Assembly (NCBI GenBank): GCA_017429505.1
Contig: JAFROW010000013.1
Coordinates: 62,001-126,000 of the forward strand
DNA: 64,000 bases
Direction: 5' to 3'
Source of the DNA: Clostridia bacterium
Lineage (GTDB): Bacteria; Bacillota; Clostridia; TANB77; CAG-508
In this document: one piece after another, positions 54,997-63,908 of the stretch
Position numbering within the stretch: position 1 is the stretch's first letter
How the letters are laid out: the number at the start of each line of letters is the position of its first letter
Made by a program: the position numbers and the translations under genes
The notes under the pieces: generated by a model
The model's input: the letters and a program-made list of their open reading frames with translations, nothing else
What the model was told of the DNA's origin: nothing
The model's database searches: none

Positions 54997-55944
54997 TTAT
55001 TTTTGTCTATTTTTGTCCCATACACGCTTTGTTATAGACATTCCATCTTTATTGTAAACTGTTATAATCATCTTGTTTGATCCAGGTTCTCCTGGTTGCA
55101 ATGGTATCTCTTTTGTATATGTCATATCATTTATTTGTTCTTCTATTATAGTTCCATTGAAATTAATTTTAACTTTATCTATTGTTCTTGAATCTGAAGC
55201 ATTTATTATAAATTTTGTATATCTAGAATTTGCTCCATCTGTCCCTATTTTTATAGTAGGTATATATATTTTCTTAGAAATTCTTCCAACAGTTCCATCT
55301 TCATATCCTACTTTAATAGTTAATTCATGTTCACCTTCTAATGCATCAATTTCTATTGTTCCAGCAGTATTATTTATTTCTTTTACTTGATCGTCTTTTT
55401 CATCATAGTTATATGAAATAAATTTAATTGTCTGCGTTTCTTGGCAACTAATAATTATTTTGTTTTCTTTTTGTCCAAATGCTGTTATATTTGGCTCTTT
55501 AGCTCCTACATACTCTTTGCTAAATTCACTTGAGTTATTATCAACATCTGTAACTTTTATAGTAAAAATATTAGTTCCACTTGGTATACTTACTGTTAAA
55601 TCAGTTGATTTTTTTCCTCTCACAGCAACTTCTTGTTTTGGTTTTTCTTCCCATTGATATTCAATACTCGCAATTTCGCTTGCACATGATATGTCTATTT
55701 CTAGTTCTGTAGCATTTTGTGTAACATCTATTCTAGGCAAACCAATTTGTGCATTGCTTGTTGATGTCTTATTTTTTCCTAGCATTGAATATAAAGAAAT
55801 TCCAATTAATGAAATTCCAAATAGTAACAATACTATACTAAAAAAAATAACAACAGATTTTGTACTTGCTTTATTGCCTTGTCCTTTGGAAGATTTTACT
55901 TTAGATTTCTTTTTTGGCATCTCTACAGATAATATTTGATTCAT
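54997..55944 (-). CDS. Membrane-anchored protein with Ig-like domains
   Basis: 315 residues. A short lysine-rich cytoplasmic start, one membrane helix (about 30-55, SVVIFFSIVLLLFGISLIGI), then extracellular beta-rich domains. These look like three or four tandem Ig-like or cadherin-like folds of 65-85 residues, judged from repeating patterns such as TIKVTDVDNNSSEFSKEY and ITVYNKDGMSITKRVW. No enzyme motif. First gene of the three-gene operon. It probably presents a binding surface outside the cell. Confidence 0.65.
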   Translation of the reverse strand: MNQILSVEMPKKKSKVKSSKGQGNKASTKSVVIFFSIVLLLFGISLIGISLYSMLGKNKTSTSNAQIGLPRIDVTQNATELEIDISCASEIASIEYQWEEKPKQEVAVRGKKSTDLTVSIPSGTNIFTIKVTDVDNNSSEFSKEYVGAKEPNITAFGQKENKIIISCQETQTIKFISYNYDEKDDQVKEINNTAGTIEIDALEGEHELTIKVGYEDGTVGRISKKIYIPTIKIGTDGANSRYTKFIINASDSRTIDKVKINFNGTIIEEQINDMTYTKEIPLQPGEPGSNKMIITVYNKDGMSITKRVWDKNRQK

Positions 55945-56210
55945 TTATTAATTCATCCCTTTCGTAAGGCACAAATCCCATTGAAAAATTATTATAAATC
56001 TAAACCTCGAATTATTAAATATCTTTTAACAAATAATCCTAAATTCAAATTTAATTTTTCAAATTTTTACCTCTTTTGTTTAAATTCCTCTAGATTATAT
56101 CACAAGGTTGGCAAGTTGTAAATAAATTTTTTGAAATTTTTGTTACTATTTTCTTAGTAGTTAAAAGATTTTTGTTAAAAAATTAGTATTATTAGTCTTT
56201 AGTAAAACTA

Positions 56211-56900
56211 TTATTTGCAAAATCTGTGTTTACCTATAGTTACAGTTAAAGGTCTAGACCAAATCCATTTATTTGTTGCAGTAGCTGGATTAAAGTAATA
56301 AATAGCTCCATAAGAAGGATCCCAACCATTTATAGCATCTTGAGCTGCTTTTTTTGCAGTACTATCAGGGCTCATATTAATTTGCCCATCAGAAACTGCA
56401 TCAAACGCACCTTTTTGATAAATTACTCCTGAAATTGTATTTGGAAATGAACTACTTTTTACTCTATTCATTATAACAGCACCTACCGCAACCTGCCCAA
56501 TATATGGCTCTCCTCTTGCTTCTCCATAAATCAAGTGTGCCAATAAATTAACATTACTTGAATTACTTGTAGTTCCTGAAGAACTTGATGAACTAGTAAT
56601 TCCCATCGCATTTAAAGTTTTTGTACCTGCAATTCCATCTACTACTAAACCATTCTTTTTTTGAAAAGCTTTTACTGCTGAAAGTGTTTTGCTCCCAAAT
56701 ACACCATCTATACTTCCATTATAATATCCCCATCTTTTTAGTTTTGTTTGTATTTGTTTTACTTCTTCTCCTTGTGAACCATATTTTGAAAGTGCTTGAA
56801 CTTTGTAGATTTTTGAAAATGAAATAAATAATAATGCGATTATTGCAATAAAAACTATTATTAACATTTGAACTTTTTTAGTTTTTTGAAATTTTTTCAT
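56211..56900 (-). CDS. sleB: Spore cortex-lytic enzyme SleB
   Basis: Lytic transglycosylase that degrades cortex peptidoglycan in germination. 229 residues. N-terminal membrane/signal helix (about 10-30), a peptidoglycan-binding repeat (about 37-97, YGSQGEEVKQIQTKLKRWGY), a Ser-rich linker, then the hydrolase-2 domain with catalytic Glu in HLIYGEARGEPYIGQVAVG. It ends TIGKHRFCK. SleB is usually paired with ypeB; no ypeB is adjacent. Supports a spore-forming host together with dpaB. Confidence 0.92.
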   Translation of the reverse strand: MKKFQKTKKVQMLIIVFIAIIALLFISFSKIYKVQALSKYGSQGEEVKQIQTKLKRWGYYNGSIDGVFGSKTLSAVKAFQKKNGLVVDGIAGTKTLNAMGITSSSSSSGTTSNSSNVNLLAHLIYGEARGEPYIGQVAVGAVIMNRVKSSSFPNTISGVIYQKGAFDAVSDGQINMSPDSTAKKAAQDAINGWDPSYGAIYYFNPATATNKWIWSRPLTVTIGKHRFCK

Positions 56901-56919
56901 AAATAATCTTATTCCTCCC

Positions 56920-57078
56920 TTGCCTTCGCCCGATTGCTATGCAATTTGCATAGCGGCGAAGCCACTTTTCTTATTGCATAGAAAAAATCGCAAGATTTTT
57001 CCGGAGCAACAAGGTTAAGTTTCCTATATTCGCGCGATTGCTGTGCAATCTGTGCAGTGGCGAAGCCACTTTTCTTAT
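56920..57078 (+). repeat. Tandem palindromic repeats, copies G1 and G2
   Basis: A 3' half-copy (56920-56974) joined directly to a full copy (56975-57078). The join ...CTTTTCTTAT|TGCATAG has the same bases as the left edge of the insertion inside the pseudouridine synthase gene, which helps define the element's ends. Confidence 0.8.
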
Positions 57079-57125
57079 AAAAATTTAATTTTATTTTGTA
57101 CCAAAATTGGATTTTTATTCAAAAA

Positions 57126-57160
57126 CTATAAAAGACGCAAAAACTGCGTCTTTTTTATAG
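57126..57160 (-). terminator. Terminator of the ruvC-holA unit
   Basis: AAAAGACGCA/TGCGTCTTTT stem with a 5-nt loop, flush with the holA stop codon. Confidence 0.85.
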
Positions 57161-58180
57161 TTAACAATATGCACACAAAATTGCTTCCAACCCCACATTT
57201 AAATCAATAAGTCCTATTTTATATTTATAATCCAAATCGCAAAATTCCTGCAAAATTCTTCTTAATTCTTTTAATTTAAAATAACTTGCTTGTGCCTTAT
57301 ATTTGTTTGCTAAAAATGCTTGATTTGGCTTTAAGTCTAAATAGCTTGTCACAGCTTTATTTTGAGCAATTGCAAGTTTTGTAAGATATATTTTTTTAAA
57401 GTGATTGTATAAAGTAATTAAAATTTTTTGAAGTGGTTCTTTTGAAAGTATAAGATTTCTCAATACTTCAATTGCTTGTTTCGTATTCTTTTTTCCCAAA
57501 CTATCTGTTAAATCAAATATTATACTTTCCATCTTTTTTATTGCAAGTTTATCTATTGCTTCTTTTGTAATAGTATTTCCCTCACCTGTAAATTCTATCA
57601 GCTTTCTTGTTTCATTTATAAGTTCCTGCATATCTGTTCCACAGCATTCGATTAAATAGTTAAGAGTTGCCATTTCAACATCTACTTTATATGCATTTAT
57701 TATTCCTTTTAATCTACTTTGAATTTGAATTGGTTTTTGATATTCAAAATTACATACTGCACCTTGCTTTTCTATTGTAGAAAGTAATTCACATTTTTCT
57801 GCAGTTTCTTCAACAAAAACAAGAACTACAGTCTCATTAATTTGTTCTAGATTTTCTTTAATATATGTATTTAATTTTTCTTTTAAATTACTATTGTCAT
57901 TTTTACTTTTCTTTTTTAAATCTTTATTAAAAAGACCTGTGTTTTTTGCAATAATCAACTTTTTTTCATATCCAAAAGCAGGTGTTTCTAAATCTGAAAT
58001 AATTTCGTTTATATTTGTATCATCTATTAAAATATAGTTTATTCCATTTATCATTTCGCCAAAAAGCTTCTTTATAGATTTAAGACAATTTTCTAAAAGA
58101 AAAGTTTCTTCTCCATAAAGCAAATATAATCCTCGAAGCTCGCCTGTTTTTAGTTCTTTTTCTAAATCTTCTATTTTCAA
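57161..58180 (-). CDS. holA: DNA polymerase III subunit delta
   Basis: Clamp-loader subunit that opens the sliding clamp. 339 residues. N-terminal LRGLYLLYGEETFLLENCL, central AAA+-like part with INETRKLIEF, and C-terminal domain with QAFLANKYKAQA and LIDLNVGLEAILC. Downstream of ruvC by 16 bp, so likely one transcript. HolA is poorly conserved; the assignment rests on these family blocks and length. Confidence 0.92.
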   Translation of the reverse strand: MKIEDLEKELKTGELRGLYLLYGEETFLLENCLKSIKKLFGEMINGINYILIDDTNINEIISDLETPAFGYEKKLIIAKNTGLFNKDLKKKSKNDNSNLKEKLNTYIKENLEQINETVVLVFVEETAEKCELLSTIEKQGAVCNFEYQKPIQIQSRLKGIINAYKVDVEMATLNYLIECCGTDMQELINETRKLIEFTGEGNTITKEAIDKLAIKKMESIIFDLTDSLGKKNTKQAIEVLRNLILSKEPLQKILITLYNHFKKIYLTKLAIAQNKAVTSYLDLKPNQAFLANKYKAQASYFKLKELRRILQEFCDLDYKYKIGLIDLNVGLEAILCAYC

Positions 58181-58196
58181 AATTTAATCACCTCGC

Positions 58197-58683
58197 TCAC
58201 AGACTTTTTGAAAACTTCGCCGAATGTGCATGGCAAATGGCAATAGCCATACTATCTGTCGTATCATCTAATTTGGGTAACTTTTCTTCATGCAAAATCA
58301 TTTTAACCATTCTTTGAACCTGCATTTTGTCAGCTCTTCCATAACCTACAACAGCTTGTTTAACTTGCAAAGGTGTATATTCAAAAATTGGTACTCCGCT
58401 TAAGCTTTGTAGCAACTAAAATAACTCCTCTCGCCTGTGCAACATTTATTGCTGTTTTTGCATTGTTATTAAAAAAAAGCTCTTCAATAGACAGCGCATC
58501 AGGTTTATATTCTTCTATAATATTAGTTAAATCATTGTATATTTTTTCTAGTCTTAACGGAAACGAAGTATGTGCTTCTGTAAGTATAGCGCCTGCCGTT
58601 ATAAGCTTAAATTTATTTCCTTCATAATCTATTATGCTAAAACCCGTTATTGCAAAACCCGGGTCGATTCCTAAAATTCTCAT
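58197..58683 (-). pseudogene. ruvC: Holliday junction resolvase RuvC, frameshifted
   Basis: RuvC cleaves Holliday junctions. The 5' frame (58683 to about 58408) encodes MRILGIDPGFAITGFS with the first catalytic Asp and ALSIEELFFNNNAKTA with the Glu. The 3' frame encodes [20 protein letters not shown] and [13 protein letters not shown] with the last Asp. The frames join at an A run (plus strand TTT 58406-58408). Removing one base gives [15 protein letters not shown] and a normal 161-residue protein. All catalytic acids are present, so an assembly error is as likely as a real mutation. ruvA and ruvB are not adjacent. Confidence 0.88.
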
Positions 58684-58844
58684 CTTTTACCTCATTTTAT
58701 TTCATTATACTAAATTGTTATATTCATTAAAACAAATAAAAACATATAAGATTGCGTAGTTTCTTCATAAGTTTCATAGAAATTTCTATTATATAAAATA
58801 TTTTCAAAATCCTTTGTCAAACATTAGATATAATTAATTTTTCA

Positions 58845-59040
58845 AAAAAATTTCTACGCACCCCAAAAATCAGGGGTAAGCTCAGAATCAACGTAAATGC
58901 TTTTTCAAGTGCTAAATTGCTTTTTTAGTATATCTAACTTAAAATTTTCTCTTAATATCTTTTTTAGTCATTTATACTTGTATTTTTAATTATGGTCTCA
59001 CACTTCAAATTTAGATTGAAAAATCGTTTACAAATTTTTT
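58845..59040. repeat. ~196-bp inverted-terminal-repeat element, copy 3
   Basis: Starts AAAAAATTTCTACGCACCCC and ends GTTTACAAATTTTTT, 196 bp, same orientation as copies 1 and 2 but a more diverged interior. It occupies the centre of the 58684-59130 gap, where no gene is seen. Confidence 0.7.
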
Positions 59041-59130
59041 TAAATATTAACTATTATCAATGAACAATCGGAATGCATAGAATTCTGATTATTCAAATTG
59101 TCAGCACTTTAATGTAACTCAAATTGCTTT

Positions 59131-61170
59131 TTAGAATATAATTCTAAACACTTCTGCTACACTCCAAGCCTGAGCAAATGCTCCTTTTGGTTCAAAAGGC
59201 ATTTTTGAATCATATAGTTCTGAAATTGAGCCAATACATCCTCTTTGGTTTATTTCTTTTTTAAATGTTTTGTATGTTTTTTCTTTAAATTTATTTATCT
59301 TTTCCTCTAATTGCTTTTTCTTATCACCATCTGATTGAACTGATTTCATATTCATTAACGAATCATAATAAAGTCCCAAAAGCCAAACCCAAGTTGGTCC
59401 TTGATGATAACTCATATCTCTTTTAAAACCGTCACCTTCATAAATATCTACATAGTTTTCTTCACCTTTTGCAAGTGTTTTTAGTCCATAACTATTAAGC
59501 AATTTCTTTTCTACAACATTTATTATATTTTCTGCAATTTCTGAAGCCGGATCAATTACAGGATAAGATAAACTTAATGCAAATAACTGATTTGGACGTA
59601 TTTGAGTATTTCCTAAAAAGTCATATAAGCATTTTTTCTTTTCGTTATAAAATTTTTTTATAAATGATTCTTTACATTTTTCTGCCATTTTTTCATATTT
59701 TTTGCTTTCTATTTTTTTGCCTATACCAACACATTTTTTCGAAATATTTGCCATAATCATTAAAGCATTATACCACATTGCATTTATTTCTACTACTTTG
59801 CCATATCTAGGAGTCGCAACAAAACTTTCAAATTTTGCATCCATCCATGTATTTTGAGTATTTTCATTTCCAGAATATATTAATCCATCTTCATCAAGAT
59901 AAATATTGTTATCTGCAAAATTTATTCCTGTTGAATAATGGTCTATTATGTCTTTTAGTTTGGAATACATTGTTTTCTTTACAAAATCATAATCTTTTGT
60001 ATAATCAACATATTTTTGTATTTGCTCAAATAATAGCAAAGAACTATCTACGCTATTATATAATGGGCTATTATCTAGCTCTGAATATCCATTTGGAACT
60101 AGTCCATATTTTATATCTCTTGTAATCGTAAATAAAACTTTTTGTGCTTGTTCAAATCTTTTTGTCTTTAAAAGTAGTCCTTCAAAAGCTATAAGTGTGT
60201 CTCTTCCCCAATCAAGAAACCATGGATATCCTGCAATAATTGTGTGTAAAGCAAATGTAGGCCTATATACAATAAAATTATCTATTGCTGTTAAAAATGT
60301 CTTTTTTAATTCGTCTTCTTCTAATTGTTTTTTTGTTTTATTATGAATATTGTTGTCTATCATTTCAGATTTATTATATGCTATGTTTTGTCTTATTAAT
60401 TCACTATCTATAATATGTTTAGGCTCTAGTTCTTCTATATTTTCATCTAATGAACAAATAAATGAAACTTCTTTTTCTTCTTTTGGAGCAATATCTATTT
60501 CAAATCTTCCACAAACAGCATGATTTTCTTCTGGATAGAATCCTCTTTTTTCTTCTTCTATATAAAACATATTGTTAAAATTATCATTATGATGTTCTAT
60601 ATAGTTTCTAGCAGTCGTATACATATAAACCGGTGTTGAAACATTATTGTCAACAACAATTTTCACTTTACTATTACTTATCTGTTGTGATAATTTATAT
60701 TCATGATTTGTATTCATAGAATGAAAGTCTCTAAAATTAATTACAGGTGCAAGAGTAAGTTTTGCTCTATCTTTTCCATTTCTTATTTTATAATAAATAA
60801 GAACAGTATTTCTTCTATAAACCATACATATCGTTTTTGAAATTTGCACATCATTGACTTTATATTTAAATATAGGCAATATCTCTTTACTAAAAGATTC
60901 CATATATTTATATCCATCTGAAATGTAGTTTTTCCCAACATTTGTAAATAAATTATATTTTTGTCCTTTTATTTCAATACTTTCATCTAACTTTGAAAGC
61001 ATTAAGAATCTTTTGGCAGGTGGATTTAGCGGCACAACCATTAATCCATGATATCTTCTCGTATTTGCTCCAATAATTGTAGAAGATGCATATCCTCCTA
61101 ATCCATTTGTAATAATCCATTCTTTTTTCAATCCGTTTTCTAGATTCAAATCTTGTTTCTCAAATTTCAT
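59131..61170 (-). CDS. Glycogen debranching enzyme (amylo-alpha-1,6-glucosidase)
   Basis: Hydrolyses alpha-1,6 branches of glycogen-type glucans. About 679 residues. The N-terminal domain (ITNGLGGYASSTIIGANTRRYHG) is the GDE_N type. The C-terminal (alpha/alpha)6 barrel has AGYPWFLDWGRDTLIAFEGL, NSVDSSLLLFEQI, NTWMDAKF and RPNQLFALSLSYPV. The ATG at 61170 follows GGAGGAAATACGA; the upstream frame is not conserved. 56 bp after the yvcK-like gene. No other glycogen gene is in the window. Confidence 0.9.
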   Translation of the reverse strand: MKFEKQDLNLENGLKKEWIITNGLGGYASSTIIGANTRRYHGLMVVPLNPPAKRFLMLSKLDESIEIKGQKYNLFTNVGKNYISDGYKYMESFSKEILPIFKYKVNDVQISKTICMVYRRNTVLIYYKIRNGKDRAKLTLAPVINFRDFHSMNTNHEYKLSQQISNSKVKIVVDNNVSTPVYMYTTARNYIEHHNDNFNNMFYIEEEKRGFYPEENHAVCGRFEIDIAPKEEKEVSFICSLDENIEELEPKHIIDSELIRQNIAYNKSEMIDNNIHNKTKKQLEEDELKKTFLTAIDNFIVYRPTFALHTIIAGYPWFLDWGRDTLIAFEGLLLKTKRFEQAQKVLFTITRDIKYGLVPNGYSELDNSPLYNSVDSSLLLFEQIQKYVDYTKDYDFVKKTMYSKLKDIIDHYSTGINFADNNIYLDEDGLIYSGNENTQNTWMDAKFESFVATPRYGKVVEINAMWYNALMIMANISKKCVGIGKKIESKKYEKMAEKCKESFIKKFYNEKKKCLYDFLGNTQIRPNQLFALSLSYPVIDPASEIAENIINVVEKKLLNSYGLKTLAKGEENYVDIYEGDGFKRDMSYHQGPTWVWLLGLYYDSLMNMKSVQSDGDKKKQLEEKINKFKEKTYKTFKKEINQRGCIGSISELYDSKMPFEPKGAFAQAWSVAEVFRIIF

Positions 61171-61226
61171 TCGTATTTCCTCCATTTTTACATTTATTTT
61201 AAGTAAATTGTAATAATAATTATTTC

Positions 61227-62897
61227 TCAACTTTTCGATTTGTTAAATTTCTTAAGCATTTCTTTTCGTATTTCTTCATAGTTCTTTATTTTTAGAACTT
61301 CCGAATATACTGGTGTTTGGTTTTCTTGAGCATATTTTTCTTGTTCTTTAAGAATATCTATATCATCTGTATTTGTAATTTTTTGTTGCTTTGCTTTAGA
61401 TTGTGCACCTTTTCTTCTCTTTTCAACACTTTTACTAGAATCTTTTATAGATTTTATTCTTTCTTGATACTTTGTTGCAAACTTGCTATTTCCAACCTTT
61501 TCTCGTTTCTTTCCACTCGTTTTTTCTTTGCTTGCTTTTCTTTTCTTTCTATTAATTGCTTTATCTGCTTTAAGTTTTGAATTCATCATCATATATTCAG
61601 GGTCATTTTGCTTGTCCATATATTTTAAGTCATCACATATAACTTGTATTACAATATCTGCAATTAAATTTGCATTATGTCTTACAGAATCATCTTTTAT
61701 AAGAGAAAGATTTTCTTTTATAAATTTTATTCTTCTATCTTTAACATTTCTTAAATCCTGTTCTACTAGATCTGCGCCATCTAAGTTATATTTTTTTATG
61801 TACTCAGGAATTACTTCTCCAGTGTCATATAAGCAATAATCTATCAACCCTTCTCCACAATGATCTATTATACTATTTATGTGATCTGCAACAGAATAAT
61901 TGTCTGTAAGTCCTGGCTCAGTCATTATATTACATACATAAAACTTCTTAGCTTTGCTATCTTTTATTGCTCTTGCAACTCCATTTACAAGTAAATTAGG
62001 TATGATATTTGTATATAAACTTCCTGGACCAATTATAATGCTATCTGCATTTTGTATAGCTTCTACAACTCCTAGTGTAGGCTTACAATTACTTGGGCTC
62101 AAATATACCCTGCTAATTTTTGTAAGCTTATCATAAACCATACTTGCAATTTTAGATTTTTCTTCTACGACATAACCATTTCCAAGCTCTGCACATATCT
62201 TCATTTCATCTTCTGTAACAGGTAAAACTTTTCCATAAATTTTAAAAATATCATTGCTATTTTTTACAGATTCAGCTAAAGATTTGGAAATATCCTTCAT
62301 TGCTTCAAAATATATATCTGAAAATGCAATATTTTTTAAAGTTCCTTTTTTAAACCTATAATTTAAAAGATCAGGAATTTTGCTATTATCTTGGGTTGCA
62401 AGTGAAGCTAGTCCATTTTTTATGTCTTCAAGTTGTAAATATCTGAGTTTTTCAGTATCTTTTGCTAAATTTTCACCATAATTTGATACTGTAACAATAG
62501 CTGTAATATTGCTAGTATATCTTTTAAGTCCATCAAGTATTGTATTTAGTCCGCTTCCTCCACCTATTACGACTATATTAGGTCCTTGTTCATAAATATT
62601 TTTGTTAAAAATTAATGAATTAATATTTACTTTTTTCTTTCTAGAAATTCTGTCATCTGTTGCCTCTACAAATAACTCCATAGTTCTTTTATTTAAATAT
62701 ATTAATCCTAAAATTACTGCAGTAAATCCTAATGTAAAAAATATTATTATTTTTGCTGCATGTTTAAAAGTAATTGCATTTGTTGAAGTAATTATGTTTG
62801 CAATTCCATAAGATACTAACACTACTCCTATTAAAATTAATAGTATCCATCTTTTCATTTTTGAGCTGTTTTTAAACCATTCAAATAAGCCTTTCAT
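61227..62897 (-). CDS. yvcK: YvcK/CofD-like protein with membrane anchor and altered site
   Basis: 556 residues. Two membrane helices (about 15-65), a YvcK/CofD-like domain (about 105-430), then a very basic tail of about 120 residues. Family motifs kept are VVIGGGSGLNTILDGLK, YGKVLPVTEDE, IIIGPGSLYTNIIPNLLV and VCNIMTEPG. Lost are the DDGGSSG loop, replaced by SNYGENL, and the GHSLGNL block, replaced by KNIAFSDIYF. YvcK binds UDP-sugars and supports envelope growth on gluconeogenic carbon. Here ligand binding is probably changed. The usual neighbours rapZ and whiA are absent. Confidence 0.85.
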   Translation of the reverse strand: MKGLFEWFKNSSKMKRWILLILIGVVLVSYGIANIITSTNAITFKHAAKIIIFFTLGFTAVILGLIYLNKRTMELFVEATDDRISRKKKVNINSLIFNKNIYEQGPNIVVIGGGSGLNTILDGLKRYTSNITAIVTVSNYGENLAKDTEKLRYLQLEDIKNGLASLATQDNSKIPDLLNYRFKKGTLKNIAFSDIYFEAMKDISKSLAESVKNSNDIFKIYGKVLPVTEDEMKICAELGNGYVVEEKSKIASMVYDKLTKISRVYLSPSNCKPTLGVVEAIQNADSIIIGPGSLYTNIIPNLLVNGVARAIKDSKAKKFYVCNIMTEPGLTDNYSVADHINSIIDHCGEGLIDYCLYDTGEVIPEYIKKYNLDGADLVEQDLRNVKDRRIKFIKENLSLIKDDSVRHNANLIADIVIQVICDDLKYMDKQNDPEYMMMNSKLKADKAINRKKRKASKEKTSGKKREKVGNSKFATKYQERIKSIKDSSKSVEKRRKGAQSKAKQQKITNTDDIDILKEQEKYAQENQTPVYSEVLKIKNYEEIRKEMLKKFNKSKS

Positions 62898-62908
62898 TTT
62901 ATATCATT

Positions 62909-62949
62909 TCCTTTCCGTGTTGATAGGGACTGTCTCTTTATCTACACAC
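62909..62949 (-). promoter_or_regulatory. Leader box shared with pgi
   Basis: On the minus strand GTGTAGATAAAGAGA is followed 14 nt later by ATCAACACGGAAAGGA, which carries the ribosome-binding site. The second box is identical over 16 nt to that of pgi. GTGTAGAT and ATCAACAC pair with one mismatch. Confidence 0.45.
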
Positions 62950-62972
62950 TTTGTTGAATAATGCCAATTTTT

Positions 62973-63887
62973 TTATATTATTTCTACTTCTTCTTCGATT
63001 TGTACCCCAAACTTTTCAAAAACTTTTTTCTTGGTGTATGCTATTAAATCTAAAATATCTTTTGAAGTTGCATTTCCTTTGTTTATAATAAATCCTGCAT
63101 GCTTTTCCGAAATTTGTGCTCCTCCAATTTGATAGCCTTTTAAACCGCATTCGTCGATTAATTTTGCAGTAATAAATCCATCTACACGTTTAAAAGTGCT
63201 TCCAGCTGATGGAAATTCTGTAGGTTGTTTTTCTTTTCTCTGTTTCAAATATTCATTCATTTTCTGTTCTATTTCTGCTGTATTGCCATTTCGTAGTTGA
63301 ATAGTTGTTTCTAAAATAATATAGTTATTTTTTTTAAAAACACTATTTCTATATTCAAGATGTTGTTGTTTATTTTTTAATATTTCTATATTTCCTGTTT
63401 CTTTGTTTAATACTTTTGTCTCAACTATTATATCTTTTATTTCCTTACCATAAGCTCCTGCATTCATGTAATTTGCTCCACCTATAGTACCTGGAATTCC
63501 AGCCAGTTCTTCAAATCCTGTTATTCCTCGTTTTTTTAGTTCTTGTGCAAGTGACATAACTTTCACACCTGCACCTGCTTTTACAAGTACGCCAAAATCA
63601 GATTCTAAAATATCTATGTTATCAAGTACAATCTTTAAGACTATTCCTTTTATTCCTTCGTCTGAAACAAGTAAATTACTTCCATTTCCAATTATGTATA
63701 ATTTTATTTTATTTGTTTTAGCATATTGAAATATGTTTTGTATATCTTCTATTGTTTTTGCTGTAATATAAAATTCTGCAGGTCCTCCTGTTTTAAATGA
63801 TGTGTGTTTTGACATTGGTTCATCTATTTTAATGTTATCTTTAGGAATAATTTTTCTTAAGTCTTGTAAAATTTTTTGTTTATCCAA
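62973..63887 (-). CDS. murB: UDP-N-acetylenolpyruvoylglucosamine reductase
   Basis: FAD-dependent reductase making UDP-MurNAc for peptidoglycan. 304 residues. FAD-domain blocks are HTSFKTGGPAEFYI, GNGSNLLVSDEG, AGIPGTIGGANYMNAGAYG and YRNSVFK. The catalytic Ser is in FPSAGSTFKR, and HAGFIINKGNATSKDIL lies near the end. The start is TTG at 63887 with a weak GTGAG upstream. Followed by the yvcK-like gene after 75 bp, the order seen in many Firmicutes except for the missing rapZ. Confidence 0.95.
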   Translation of the reverse strand: MDKQKILQDLRKIIPKDNIKIDEPMSKHTSFKTGGPAEFYITAKTIEDIQNIFQYAKTNKIKLYIIGNGSNLLVSDEGIKGIVLKIVLDNIDILESDFGVLVKAGAGVKVMSLAQELKKRGITGFEELAGIPGTIGGANYMNAGAYGKEIKDIIVETKVLNKETGNIEILKNKQQHLEYRNSVFKKNNYIILETTIQLRNGNTAEIEQKMNEYLKQRKEKQPTEFPSAGSTFKRVDGFITAKLIDECGLKGYQIGGAQISEKHAGFIINKGNATSKDILDLIAYTKKKVFEKFGVQIEEEVEII

Positions 63888-63908
63888 TTTTTTTCACACT
63901 CACTTTCG

